Below, piece by piece: positions 26,223 through 38,700 of a DNA stretch of 64,000 nucleotides. This DNA is from Chitinophaga filiformis (GTDB lineage Bacteria > Bacteroidota > Bacteroidia > Chitinophagales > Chitinophagaceae). Each line of letters begins with the position of its first letter. Within the stretch, counting starts at the first letter, position 1. The translations under genes were made by a program, and so were the position numbers. The notes under the pieces are model-generated. The model was not told the DNA's origin. It saw only the letters and a list, made by a program, of their open reading frames with translations, and did not search any database. The stretch is from NCBI RefSeq assembly GCF_021646545.1, contig NZ_JAKIRP010000007.1, positions 62,001-126,000 on the forward strand. The letters are read 5' to 3'.

Positions 26223-29200
26223 ATGGCTTTCTTCAGTAAACAATATATTGACCAGTTATATATCGCAGAAAATACTCCCGGCGATGTTGGCTTCATTGCA
26301 TTTGTAATACCGCCTGGCATCACCGCAACTGATACAATAGGATTGAAGGAAGCGCTGGGCAGTACAACCTATTCGGGTACCTTTGTGTTTGCAGCGCAGG
26401 CTCCTGTTATTACTGACATCGTCAGCGCCAATGCATTCATCAACGCCATATATGGCGTCCTGAATAAAACCGGTGCCAACCGTGCCTTTATATGGCTGCA
26501 GGATAATACTAATATTAATATCAGCACTGCTCCCCTGATGGGCATCAGCAGTGATGGCACTGCCGTCAACAGCGGCTTACAGGCGCCGCTTACCACTAGT
26601 CTCTCTCTCACCATAGCCAGTGGCATGGCGCTTAAGTGGCAGGACGACACTACGCTCCTGCTTGATGGTTCCCTATACAATTACACGATCGGATTCTCTG
26701 GTCCGTCTGCCCCACAAACACGCGTCCCCAATACAGGCACCATTGCCTTCAACGGACCGCTCAGGGGCACTATACAGTTTACCATCAGCATACAACGGTT
26801 ATCTCTCTATAACAACTTTCAATGGGGTTTCCAGGCCTTATGTCCCATCACGGCCGCGTACCGTACAGCCACCTCGGAATGGCTGCCGCTAGCCGACACA
26901 ACAACGGGCGCAGCGGACTTTATCGGGTTTGCTACCAGTATCGATCCGTCTGATGTATTTAATACAGCATACGACCCTTGCAACGCCGGCACCTGTACTA
27001 TCAGCGGCGCTTATGCCAGCAGACGTACCTGGTTTAACTTCACCGGCACCAATACCGACAGCGCTCCCACGATACTGGCCTCTTATTTCAGAACAGTATT
27101 CGGCGCTGCCATCAACCTGCTGCCCGAAGTATCAGGTGCAAATACGCTGCCCGCCAGGCTCGTATTTACCGAAGGTGAATTCACTTCATCCACCACACAA
27201 CGATTTATCGTCACTCCGGAAGGAGACTTTACCATACAGATACCAACAGCTCCTGCTGGTCCGCAATACATGATAGGCGGCTTGCAGGGCACCGAATTTT
27301 TCAGCGTCACACCAAAAACAGATACGCAAAACGGCGACAGATTCCGCTTCCTTGCCAATCAGCCTGCCTATGCACCTAAGTTCCCGTTTGAGACCGCTTC
27401 GCCGGTGAAAACACCGCAGGATCCAAATGCGCCACTACTTGACAACACCTACTCCTCTGCCTGGGCTACACTCGTTGCTGGTGAGGGCAATGCTATCTAC
27501 TACATAGCACAGCCAAAAGGCGCTGCCTTATTTGGAAGCGATGGCATTGTTGCACCGAAATACACCGACCTCTTTGGCCATACTATTCCTGGCTTTAAAT
27601 ATGAGGCAGACGATGTCGTTACCTTCCCTATCGTGCCTTATTACGGCGCCACTGCCGGTGATGGTATGAACGCTTTTTCACAGGAACAGATTGTCACCTT
27701 CGAAGAGCAGGTGTTAAGTCCTACGCGGAGAAAAAATGTAGGTAAACGCTCTACGTCCAACTCTTTGGTCTCTGGTGCGAGAACACTGCAAGATGGAACA
27801 CAGCAAACATCTACAACGCCATCAGGGCTGCTTGCAACGATCACTACTTCCACCTCCGGCGAACAAATGCAGTGGAATGAAGTCCTGCTGGGACAGAACA
27901 CTGATAACGGCACAAACTATTGCCTCAAATTCGTCAAGCCGGAAGCGGAACTGATAGAGGCTTTGCAAACGGGCGATCTGATGCTGGTGGTTGCCAACGC
28001 GGAATATCTCGGGCAGCTGAATGGCACCGACCCCAATCAGGCATCATTCTTAAACAAGATGGGGATCGGCAGCTGGGAAATGACCGCTAATGTGGGGCAG
28101 CAAAATAAATACAATGACTACCGGAACGTGATGCTCATTAAAGCCAAAAAGGGGAAGCTGTACGATCCCGCGGATATCACCAACAGTCTCCTTGCCAATC
28201 CATCAAAATGGACACAGAAAGAGCTCTTTGCTTCCCCTACCAATACCAGCGACGACGGCATCATATCGCCTCCCGATGCTGATCAGCAGGTAATCCTCTC
28301 ACAATGGCTGCAGAGTTACTTCAAGCAGGCGATGGATCAGGGCGCTAATAAATACTTTACGAAGTTCAATACCATTGCACAGGACGAGAACTGGACAGGG
28401 ATCCTGTTCTTACGTATGGACATCAGCAATCTTCCTAAGAACCTTGCCGGCATCATGGCCGGGGTGACAGATCCCGCCGCTTTTAATGCACATCACCTGG
28501 CAGTGGAAATAAGCCCCGTGAAAAAGAATGGCGCAAATGCGGCGCTGGATAAGCCCAGCACAATATTCGGCCTGATCTACTATGTAGACCCTGACTTTAC
28601 AGATGATGGATCTGAAACGACAATTGCCCCGGTTACCGCAACTACTTATGATTTCCGGCTGCTCACACTGAAAGTACTTTTTGAAAACACGGCTGTACAA
28701 AGTTTCGAAAGCCTCGCGCAGCTCACTATCACCGAATTGCTACAGATGCCGGTAACCGGTATGGGCGTTCAGGACAATGTTTATCATAACATATTGCTGA
28801 AGGGTAGTCTGCAGATAACGGGCAACCAGACCTTATATAACCTCTCCAGTCAGGGTGATAACACCTTCTACTTCAATAATAACATCATTCAAAAAATACA
28901 GATCTCGAACGTTCTGCTCAGTACACTCAATACAGATAAGAACGGCAATATACAGTCATGGTTCGGCATGAGTGGCTTTATAGCCTATTACGTTGTCGGT
29001 GACGAGGGAACACCTTTATTTGACATCTTCTCTTTCGGTAATAAACTTACCGGTGATCCTGAACACCCATGGGCTATTGAAGACAAACCCAATATGGGAC
29101 TCAAGTTCAATAACCTCGGCATATCGATGACCTTCCCGGAATCTGATCCGATGTCAAAAGTAATGACGCTGGACGCAACACAGATCAGCTTTGATACCAG

Positions 29201-29762
29201 TCACAGCACCCCGAGAGACGGCAGCATCTATCTCAATTTTGCGCTCGACCTGCAGGGACTAGTTATTTCGCCGCCGCTTACTACGCTGTCTGACAAAGGT
29301 TACCTGACCGTGATACCCGACCTCGCACTGAATGATGTAAGCGCCGATAGCTGGTATGGCCTGCGTTTTAAACTGAACATGGGCACACCGGGTGAACTTG
29401 CCGGAAAGATAAGCCTCGACTCCTATCTGCTGATTGCATGGTCGCCCAACAGTCAGGACGATACTTACATAGCCTCCATAGGTCTGTCATTACCAGGCGC
29501 AGGTGGCGGAGGTAAGCTTATCAGCCTGCAGAGTGTGATGAAATTATCCATAGGGCAAATAAGGCTTACCTATGATGCGCCAAAGACTGCGTTCCTCCTC
29601 ATGTTCACAGAAATAGCCTTACAGTTCCTCGGCATGCTGAAAGTACCACCAAACGGATCCACACTCTTCTATCTCTTTGGCAATCCCAACGCCGGTGGCA
29701 AAGCCAGTGGCCTCGGATGGTATGCGATGTATAAAAAAGATACAGCAGCAGCGACAGTATAA
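26223..29762 (+). CDS. 1179-residue beta-rich protein of unknown function in the giant-protein cluster
   Basis: 1179 residues from MAFFSKQYIDQLYIAENTPG, no signal peptide, no T9SS tail, no clear membrane helix. Composition is rich in Thr, Ala, Asn and Gly, as in long beta-structured proteins. Landmarks: two early Gly/Asn-rich beta regions, a basic linker near residue 500 (SPTRRKNVGKRSTS), then an alpha/beta part (GQNTDNGTNYCLKFVKPEAELIEAL, shortened) and a long C-terminal beta part, whose strands (NLGISMTFPESD, LNFALDLQGLVISPP, GLRFKLNMGTPGEL) resemble those of the middle of the 3980-aa protein. It ends with AFLLMFTEIALQFLG and a Gly-rich segment. Only 29 bases separate it from the giant gene, so both are one operon. 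No family recognised. Confidence 0.75.
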   Translation: MAFFSKQYIDQLYIAENTPGDVGFIAFVIPPGITATDTIGLKEALGSTTYSGTFVFAAQAPVITDIVSANAFINAIYGVLNKTGANRAFIWLQDNTNINISTAPLMGISSDGTAVNSGLQAPLTTSLSLTIASGMALKWQDDTTLLLDGSLYNYTIGFSGPSAPQTRVPNTGTIAFNGPLRGTIQFTISIQRLSLYNNFQWGFQALCPITAAYRTATSEWLPLADTTTGAADFIGFATSIDPSDVFNTAYDPCNAGTCTISGAYASRRTWFNFTGTNTDSAPTILASYFRTVFGAAINLLPEVSGANTLPARLVFTEGEFTSSTTQRFIVTPEGDFTIQIPTAPAGPQYMIGGLQGTEFFSVTPKTDTQNGDRFRFLANQPAYAPKFPFETASPVKTPQDPNAPLLDNTYSSAWATLVAGEGNAIYYIAQPKGAALFGSDGIVAPKYTDLFGHTIPGFKYEADDVVTFPIVPYYGATAGDGMNAFSQEQIVTFEEQVLSPTRRKNVGKRSTSNSLVSGARTLQDGTQQTSTTPSGLLATITTSTSGEQMQWNEVLLGQNTDNGTNYCLKFVKPEAELIEALQTGDLMLVVANAEYLGQLNGTDPNQASFLNKMGIGSWEMTANVGQQNKYNDYRNVMLIKAKKGKLYDPADITNSLLANPSKWTQKELFASPTNTSDDGIISPPDADQQVILSQWLQSYFKQAMDQGANKYFTKFNTIAQDENWTGILFLRMDISNLPKNLAGIMAGVTDPAAFNAHHLAVEISPVKKNGANAALDKPSTIFGLIYYVDPDFTDDGSETTIAPVTATTYDFRLLTLKVLFENTAVQSFESLAQLTITELLQMPVTGMGVQDNVYHNILLKGSLQITGNQTLYNLSSQGDNTFYFNNNIIQKIQISNVLLSTLNTDKNGNIQSWFGMSGFIAYYVVGDEGTPLFDIFSFGNKLTGDPEHPWAIEDKPNMGLKFNNLGISMTFPESDPMSKVMTLDATQISFDTSHSTPRDGSIYLNFALDLQGLVISPPLTTLSDKGYLTVIPDLALNDVSADSWYGLRFKLNMGTPGELAGKISLDSYLLIAWSPNSQDDTYIASIGLSLPGAGGGGKLISLQSVMKLSIGQIRLTYDAPKTAFLLMFTEIALQFLGMLKVPPNGSTLFYLFGNPNAGGKASGLGWYAMYKKDTAAATV

Positions 29763-29791
29763 TAAAATCCTAACTTCTAATACCTCATACA

Positions 29792-32700
29792 ATGGTCTCA
29801 TTTCAGGATATAGTAGCACAATTGATGCAGGGTGCAGATACAGTGGATGGACATACCGGCGATTCAATCCAGGAAATGCTCAACCTTATAAAGGAAGAAG
29901 GCGAATTGCGTTTTTATGTGGATGACTCGCCCAACTACGGACATCAGGCGGCAACGGTCAACATCATGAAACGCATTATCAATACCACATCCTATACAGG
30001 AAACATTGTAGTATACTATGCCGGCGAACAAGCTACCGCCAATAAACTCGCTATACTGTTATCTGGTCTGGATCCTTTACAGATAAATGCGACGGTAATA
30101 AAATATGGCACCTGCCAGAACATCACGTTCAAACCATTTCCGGCTCCCGCTAATACCCCGCAGATCAAGTTCGGTTTTACGGGAGGAGCAGACTTCATGA
30201 CAACCAATTTTGCCGACGAGCTGAAGGTGAACTACTTCCTGCGGCTACAGCCCTATCTCTGGGAAATGCTCAGAAGGTTTAGAGTAACGAGTGCAGTGCA
30301 GACACCCGGTAATGTGAACAAATTCAATCTTTCGGAGGCATCCCGGCCATTCAACAAGCTGGCATATAAGTTCACTTCCGCCTCTGTTTCCAGTGTGTTG
30401 CCGGATGTATGGACATGGTATAGCACTTCACAAAGTTTCGATGCAAATTTATCCACGCGCACAAAAAACGTAAAAGCTGTATACGACGCATATTCTGTCA
30501 ATCCGGCCGCAATGAGCCTCTGGCCTGTTTACGGATTACACCAATTCGAACAGATCGCCGGTGAAATGAGCCTTAACCTGACATTATCATCACTCGATGT
30601 GATACGGCTATTGGAAAAACCATTAGTCATTTTACATTTCACCGATCCTTCAAGAGCCGATATTTTCGAGTATGTGGATGCGCTTAGTACCGACATTGAT
30701 GCGAGAGATAAAAAACTGACCACACTGCAAAAAGCAATATCGGCCACTTACATTCCACCGGGTGCTGCCATGCAGGAATACTCATCTTCCAACCTGCAGG
30801 CATTGATCAATAAATTAACAGAGTATGTAACGCCGGTGATCGACAATACGATCACTATCGAGCTGCTGAAAGGGTATAATAACGGGAGTTACATTGACAT
30901 ATCTGCAGACATTGCCACTAAACTGGCCAATGCAAGCGGTAAACAGATCTTTGTGATCTCCATCGGCACAGTACCGCAGGATGTATATAACTACTTTTAT
31001 GCGAACGCCACGCTGCCAGGCATATTTGAAGGCCAGGGAACATCCAGCCTGATGATCAGCCTGGGCAGACCATTTATGCAGGTACCAAAGAAAGGCGAAA
31101 ATGATGCTGCCAATTATCCGTCAATCCTTGCGGCCGAGAACTACGACACCATTGCACAAGGCTGTAAACAGTGGGTACTGGCTTTAAGAGATCTTTCTTT
31201 TCATTCATTCCTGAAAACCAGGGGACCGCTTATGCCCGATGTGTATCTGGAGCAGCTTGACACCATTGTGGCTTCTACCCTTGCATCGATTAATTCCACA
31301 TATTCAGTCAGCCGCTATTTTACGGCCCTGGGAAATTATTATCAGCAGGACGTACACGATAAACTGATGCTGGGACTGGTAGGAACACGTGCTGTAATTG
31401 AAGGTGATGCAGCCACCGTATACGCAGAACGTCTGCATGTTACCGCGGGAACACAGGAAGCGCTTACATCACAGCGTCGCCGCAACCGTTTCAGGGAACA
31501 TTTAACCTCATTCAGGAATAATGGAGGGAGTTACGCACCAGAGCTGGATATTGCAGAAGACGAACCGGGCCAGCTCACCCTGCAACAGGTATACGAACAG
31601 CTCACAGACACATGGTCAGACGGCAGTATCAATTTACTAAAGGCGCTTCCAAAAACTTATTTCAGCGACTTCTTTGCCAAGGTAACCGGCAATATATTCT
31701 CCATTGCAGTACCGAAAGAAAATATTGTTGCTGAAAAGAATGGTGACGGCGCCATTACCAAAGTGACTGTTACAGGTGCTACTACCCTGGCGTTCGTGAA
31801 TGTAAAGATGAATATAAGCCTGGTTTACACCGCAGCATCAGGACCAGTGATCACCCAGGTGACCGCTACGGCAGACCAGGTATGGACAATTGACAATATC
31901 CCCTGGATATTGTTCCGGAATCCTGGCTTTTCCATGAAAATAAACGAAGGTGGTTTCCCCGTAGGAGGAGGCATATTGGGTACGATAGAAAACAACGGTA
32001 CAAGCGTCGATCTTCAGATAGAGTATCCGGTGGGAGAAAATACCTGGTTGCTTTCTGCAGCGTTTGAAGACAATTATCCGGGTATTGCTTCTATTTACCA
32101 GGCCGCAGGTGGTGTTAACCTGGTACAGGTACTCCCCACTCCACTCAACCAGCTGGCAGGTTTCGGTCTGAAGGAAGTACAGCTGATGTATAACACGACT
32201 TCCCTGAGCTTCGACTATATGTCGTTTCAAATGACGACGAACAGTCCATGGACTATTTCGCAGACGCCGCTGCTCACCATAGCGCCGACTATCGATGTCA
32301 GTATTTATGACGTCGCCGATGTCAGCAAACGTACTACTAATTTCCTGGCTACAGGATCATTCACCATCGGTAATGGCACTATTACCATGGTAGGCGGATA
32401 CCCTGATTTCTCACTCTACGGCGGCCTTACAGATGGTACTATACAGCTCAGCGACCTGCTGGCATTGTTTGGCGGGCAACTGGAGCTGGCCACTTCCGTT
32501 ACGGAGTTCAATTACAACTACTCTCCTTCGCAGAAATACTATGAGATAGATGCGCTGCTGGAACCCGATAAACCGCTTACTGTAGCGGGTATATTCAGTA
32601 TTGATAACCTCAGTTTCAACGTCAACAGCAATAATTCTATCAATACGGTGTTCCTGGGTGGTCAGATCACGGTTTTGCCTGACTCGGCAAAGATTGTTAT

Positions 32701-35700
32701 GGCGGTCAGCGGCCGCTACGCCACAGGCGCAGGCTGGACATTCGCCAGCAAACAGACCTCCGGTGTGGTGAAGATCGGAGATATGCTCTCCTATTACATC
32801 GGCAACAGCTGGACGCCTCCTGAACAATATAACTATGGTATCGACGGACTATCCTTTACCATCAATACGGCCACCTCTTATTGGGAATTTGGCGCCAAAA
32901 CAGCGGGAGAATGGAAGATCGATTTCCTTGGCCTTACGGCTACAGGGCAGGCCCAGATAGGCTACGGAAAGAAAACGGAAGACGCTGCAGCGGGCAACTA
33001 TGGCACCATCTCAGCAGACCTCAAGTGGAATAATATCAATATCACTGCCTTTTATAATTTCAATCCGAACTACCAGGCGTACGGTGTTACCTGGGGTTTA
33101 CTGACCGGCGAAGTGGAAACGAAAGATGTAGGCGGTACCCCGCACCAGATCGCCACATTAAAATTCAAAGACACAACTACGATAGGCAGCCTGGTTGAAA
33201 CAATGGTGACCTGGGCTACGGGTACGGCTTTCGGGTTAGCGGCCCCCTGGAATGTGTTGAACAGCATCCCGTTGAATAATCTTTCGCTGGTGTATGACTT
33301 TACGGTCAACAAAGTAAGCTTTGAGGTCAATATAGGCCCGATCAACCTTGGCTTTGTTACCATCAAGGGCATTATGGTTTCGTACGACGGCACCGATTCC
33401 AAAAACCGCCAGGTAATCGTTACCCTCGACGCTACTGCTGCCTGGGGTGAAATACCCAGCTGGAATGCGGCCAAACCAGAAACCACTCCTGCTCCTCCGG
33501 GACAAGGCAACAAGTACATCGACCTGCGCATGCTGGCATTAGGACAGCATGTAACGCTCGACTGTTTTAAAACGGCCGAAAATGTACAGGCGGCCATCGC
33601 GTGTATGTCTACCTTAAAGCCGCCTGAACCCGGAAAAATACCTGACGTACATTTTGACGCCAACAGTTCCTGGCTGACCGGCATGGACTTTGGCCTTCTG
33701 CAGCTGAGTGGCGACAAAACCAATGCAGTAGCACTGGCAGTAGCAACAGCAGAAGCTACCCAGTATTTTATTACTATGCAGATCGTATTCAACGATCCTA
33801 ATCTCTATGCCTTACGTCTTGCACTGGCAGGTGCGCCTGCCAAGATATTCAAGGGGCTGGACTTCCAGATCATGTATAAAAAGATCAGCGACAGTGTAGG
33901 TGTATACCAGGCAGAGATCGTATTGCCCGATGTGATGCGCAAGATCAATATGGGACAGTTTAATATCACACTGCCTGTATTCGGTATTGCAGTATTTACC
34001 AACGGCGATTTCCAGGTAGATGTAGGCTTCCCATGGAAACAGGATTTCTCCCGCTCCTTTACCTTCCAGACGCTCATCTGGACACCGGTAGGTATACCTA
34101 TTCCGGTAATGGGCTCTGCGGGCGTTTATTTCGGTAAGTTGTCCAGCGCCACAACCAATAGGGTACCCGCCGCCACTAACGGCACGTTCAATCCTGTGCT
34201 GGTATTTGGTTTCGGTATGCAGTTCGGCTTCGGCTATTCTTTCGAAGCAGGTATACTCCGTGCAGGCTTCAGTCTTACCGCCGTTGCAATTCTTGAAGGC
34301 ATACTGGCCAAATGGAATCCTTACCAGATCACTGATGGCAGTGGTAACAATACACAACTGGAAACCTCTTATTACTTCTGGTTCCGCGGTACCGTAGGTA
34401 TCATGGGTAAGCTGTATGGCTCGGTGGATTTCGCCATTGTGAAAGCAGATGTGGATGTGGCAATCAGCCTGCTGGTACAGATCACATTCGCGCCATACGA
34501 ACCCATAGAGCTATCTCTCACCGCATCAGTGAGCGTATCACTGCGTATCACTATCAACCTGGGTCTCTTCAAGATAAAGATCAGCTTCAGCTTCTCAGCA
34601 AGGATACAGGAAAGTGTCACCATCAAAGCTATTGGCGGTACAGCACCATGGACTACCAACGAACAGCTGCAGCTGCTTAGCGCGGGTGTTACTGTGCTGC
34701 AAAGAAGAAGCCGCAGGTTGTATTACGACCAGAAAGAACTCATGGCCGTGCGGGATGCGCTCAACCCTGTATGGTCTAACTTGCAAAAGGCAGCAAGCCC
34801 TGCTCCGCTTACTGCATATGCAGGCCTTGGTCTTACCGTGGCGGGAGATAATGCAACAAGCGTATCCCAGCAACTGGCATGTTATGTTGCGATGCTCTTC
34901 ATACAATCCGTTCCACCACCGCAGGACGATAAGCAAAACGGTCAGCTGAAGGCATATGGTGCAGGCAATGACACCTCGTTTGAACTGTTAAGCAAGCAGA
35001 TTTTCCGTTGGGCTATTGCAGCTATACAATCAGGACCAGTCACCAGTGAACAGGTGGACGCCGCTGTTGTAACAGACCTGCAGCTCGCAGCCCTGCTGGA
35101 TTACCTGAGCGATACCGCCAATCCGACGCCGATCACGCCGGAAGATGTCAGTGCATTTATGACCAACCAGTTTACGCTTACCGTCAATGCACCTGAATCA
35201 GGAGAAACGGATGCTACTTACTTCCCTGTTCCACCGGAAATGTTGCTGACACTGCCAGACTATACCAGCGCAGGTTATAAAGGCGTTTCCTATGAATTTG
35301 GCAAGTATAACAGCACCTCGACGTCTTATACAGAATACCTGCGGCAGTACTTTAATGAACTGGCTGTACAGGTAGAAAAAGAAGAAGATGCCAATAATCT
35401 GAAAGCGCTTATCATGGATGATGCAGCAGGTCTCTCTATGGCCAGCTTCATCTATAGTGATTACTTCCTGCTGATTTGTCGCCAGATGCTGCAATCAGCC
35501 AGAGAGTCGCTCAAAGACTTCAAATATTACCTGCAGGACAATCAGACCGTAAATGATATTGTCAACTGGGTCAATACAAAAGCAGGCACCAACCTGTATA
35601 CAGTCGAGGCACTGTTTACAGATAACGTTTCAGCAACACTTAACGCAGACAAAAAGCTGCGTATCACAAGCAGTACCTACATTGTACAGGCAACAGATAC

Positions 35701-38700
35701 GTTCGACAGTATTGCCGCACAGTCTATTTACTACGCAGGCTTTACAGGTAAGCAACTGGCTGCTGCCAACCAGGATACCGCCAATACATTATCTGCAGGC
35801 GTGACGATCAATTACCCGCAGAAGGAGGCTTATAAAACAATGGCAGGACAGTCGCTGAATGATGTGGCAAAGGCCATAGGCGTATCGGCAGACGACCTCA
35901 TTAACAACGGCAATATTACGAACCTCGCCGGCTTACTGCTGCCGGTGGCTACATTGGCCATTCCTTCATTCGATAGTACGACAGCAAGTGGAGATACACT
36001 GAATAAGATTGCCGCTAAGTACAATATTACACAGCAACAGCTGGCAGCTCCTGCTGAAAACGGTACGATCACGGACCTATTCGATAAGACGGTGACTGGT
36101 TATATCAACATCGCTAACCTGCAGCAATTCCAGGTGGGTGAGCTGATCAGCGAAATACAGGCCACCAATGGTTTGCAGCATCTGTCGGGTATGACCTCCC
36201 GGTACTATATGGCTGGCCTGCGACTTCCGACAAATGGCATTACACCAAACTATCCTGGTATGTGGGTGACAGACAACGGAGGTGTGTTGACACTGCCTGC
36301 TTACGCGGGGCTGTACTCCCTCACGGGGCAACAATTCCCATTACCGGATCTTGGCACAGACAATTTCGATATTCAGCTATCCAAAACATCTGCGCTGACC
36401 TGGCTGGCGTTCTCCGGTGATAATCCGGATCAACTGGTGCTGGCACTTGCGCCAGACTCCTACGACGCACAACAGCTCAGCGCTGTGAAGGCATATGCTA
36501 CCAGCAATGTTCTTGACATACCGCTTTCTTCACTGGGTGCGCAGGATGCCTTTATCACAAAAGCTGCTACCTATCCTTTTAACTCACAGATCAACTGGAA
36601 CAGTGCTTCTGCCTTTACGATGCCTTATGGTGGCGTTAACGGAGGCGTACCGGCGCTGAGCCTCTGGCAATTGCCGGATACACTCCTGCAATTACCCGAT
36701 CCGCAGACACGCCTGGTGAATCCAAGGGTAAAAATGCAAATAGGCCGCTACGATGAAGCCAGTCGTACCATGGTCAATACACCGGTTACTTATTATGGTT
36801 ATGGATCAACGGTATCATTCACTATTAAGAAAGTACCGGTAGTTGCCGACAGTCCGAATACATTGACTACGTATGAGATCATGGGCGCCGATGGCAGCAA
36901 TGTGGAAGTACTGGAAAAAATGGTAAGCGGTGTTGGGAACGACAATTCCCTGATCGCGACCCTGACCGTTGCCTATGGTGTAGATGCCAATGGTACTACC
37001 ACACAGGGTATACAGACGGATGCACTCAACAGTCTGACGATAGGCATTGCACAGGTGAACCTGTCTACAGAAACCCGTCCTGACACTAGCCCCGGTACTA
37101 TCTCCCTGACAGCTGAAGAGCAGCAAGCAATGGTATTGCTGAACGAACCGACTGACTTTATCCGCCTGTTATGGCAGGCAAGCATCACGAGGGGCGGCGG
37201 ATATTACCTGTATTATTACAATTCCGGCAGCAGCAGCGGTCTGCCAGACAGGATATTTAACGATAACAATGAGGCGACACTTTCCCTGCTGGTATTATAT
37301 AGTGCACCACAGGATGAGGCATTACAGAACAACGTCACCAATTACATGAATGTGCTGGCTACGGGTGAAGCGATCGATACATCACATGCGGTATTATTTG
37401 CAGAAGCGAATCCGTATCAACGTAATCTGCCTTCAGATAGTACACAGACCTTGTCTGACCTGGCGTACAACTATTACGGCAACGTAGCAGACATTGTTAC
37501 AGACAACCAGACGCTCACATTAAGGACTGGCAAAGCATTGCTGGTAGATGAAGGCGTATATGAAGTAAGACCGGAAGGACGTGCGCCGGGCGGCAACGTG
37601 GATGCCATCGCTGCTTATTTCGGTACGACGGCTGATGCCATCAAAGCTGCCAATCCGCTACAGACAAGCTGGCCGGATGTACTGCCATTGTATACAGCAC
37701 TTTACCTGCCTGTACTCACAGTGACCATCGGCAGCAGTAACGGAGGAACTACATTTGAAAGTATCGCCGCCTACTATGGAGAAGACCTGGCAGCACTGGG
37801 TGGCAAAAACCAGGCAATAGCGGGTCTCTTTGCCGACAATCAACAGATCATCATCAAGGGAGGACCAGATATCCGTACATCTACTGTAGCACCGGGCGTG
37901 GCCGGCATTGCTGCAGAACGTCCGGTACCGGCAGCAATACCTGATAATCCGACAGACCAGGACTACGGCATGCTCTTCCTGTTTAATACCTACAACATGT
38001 TGTCTTACCAGGTGGCTGAGAACAACTATTTCTCAGCCAGCAACCTGGGTCTGCCTGCCACACCATCCGCAGATACAGAAGACCAGCAGACAAATGACAA
38101 GATGCGCTATCCTAAGGCACTGACCGAAGGCGATATGTGGAGCTATACGCAATCTATCCCATACAGCCGTTTCGCAAAGAACGTTCAACAGACAGCCGGC
38201 GCAATGCCTGATCAGGCAAACAGTCCGTATCGTGGACTCGGAGGCCTGCTGCAGATAGACTATGCATGGCAGGACCTGTATGGTAACCGGATCATTACGA
38301 CACTATCTCAGCCGTCAGGCAACAGCCAGCTGAATATGCCGCCAATGCTTACCGGGTACACTGATCCGCTCATAGGACTGAACCAATGGCCTTCCGTGGC
38401 TGCGTCCTGGGAAGTGAATACTGACAATAATGCAAAACCACAGCTACAGCTCGACCTGTCATTCGGCGACAGCTATTACCAGGGTCTGATGTGGGCCAAA
38501 GCTGCAGGAGCTACCAGCATTACAGGATGGTTTACTGAACCGCTGGATGAGGCATCAGCTACTGATCCGTTGAACTACAGTCTGGACCAGAGTATCAGCA
38601 TCAAGGGCATCACCCTGGGCACAGACAAGCAAACAGTGACCATACAGGTGGATAATGTACCGGAAAATCTGCTGGTAACCTTAAGCATCAACAATATCAG

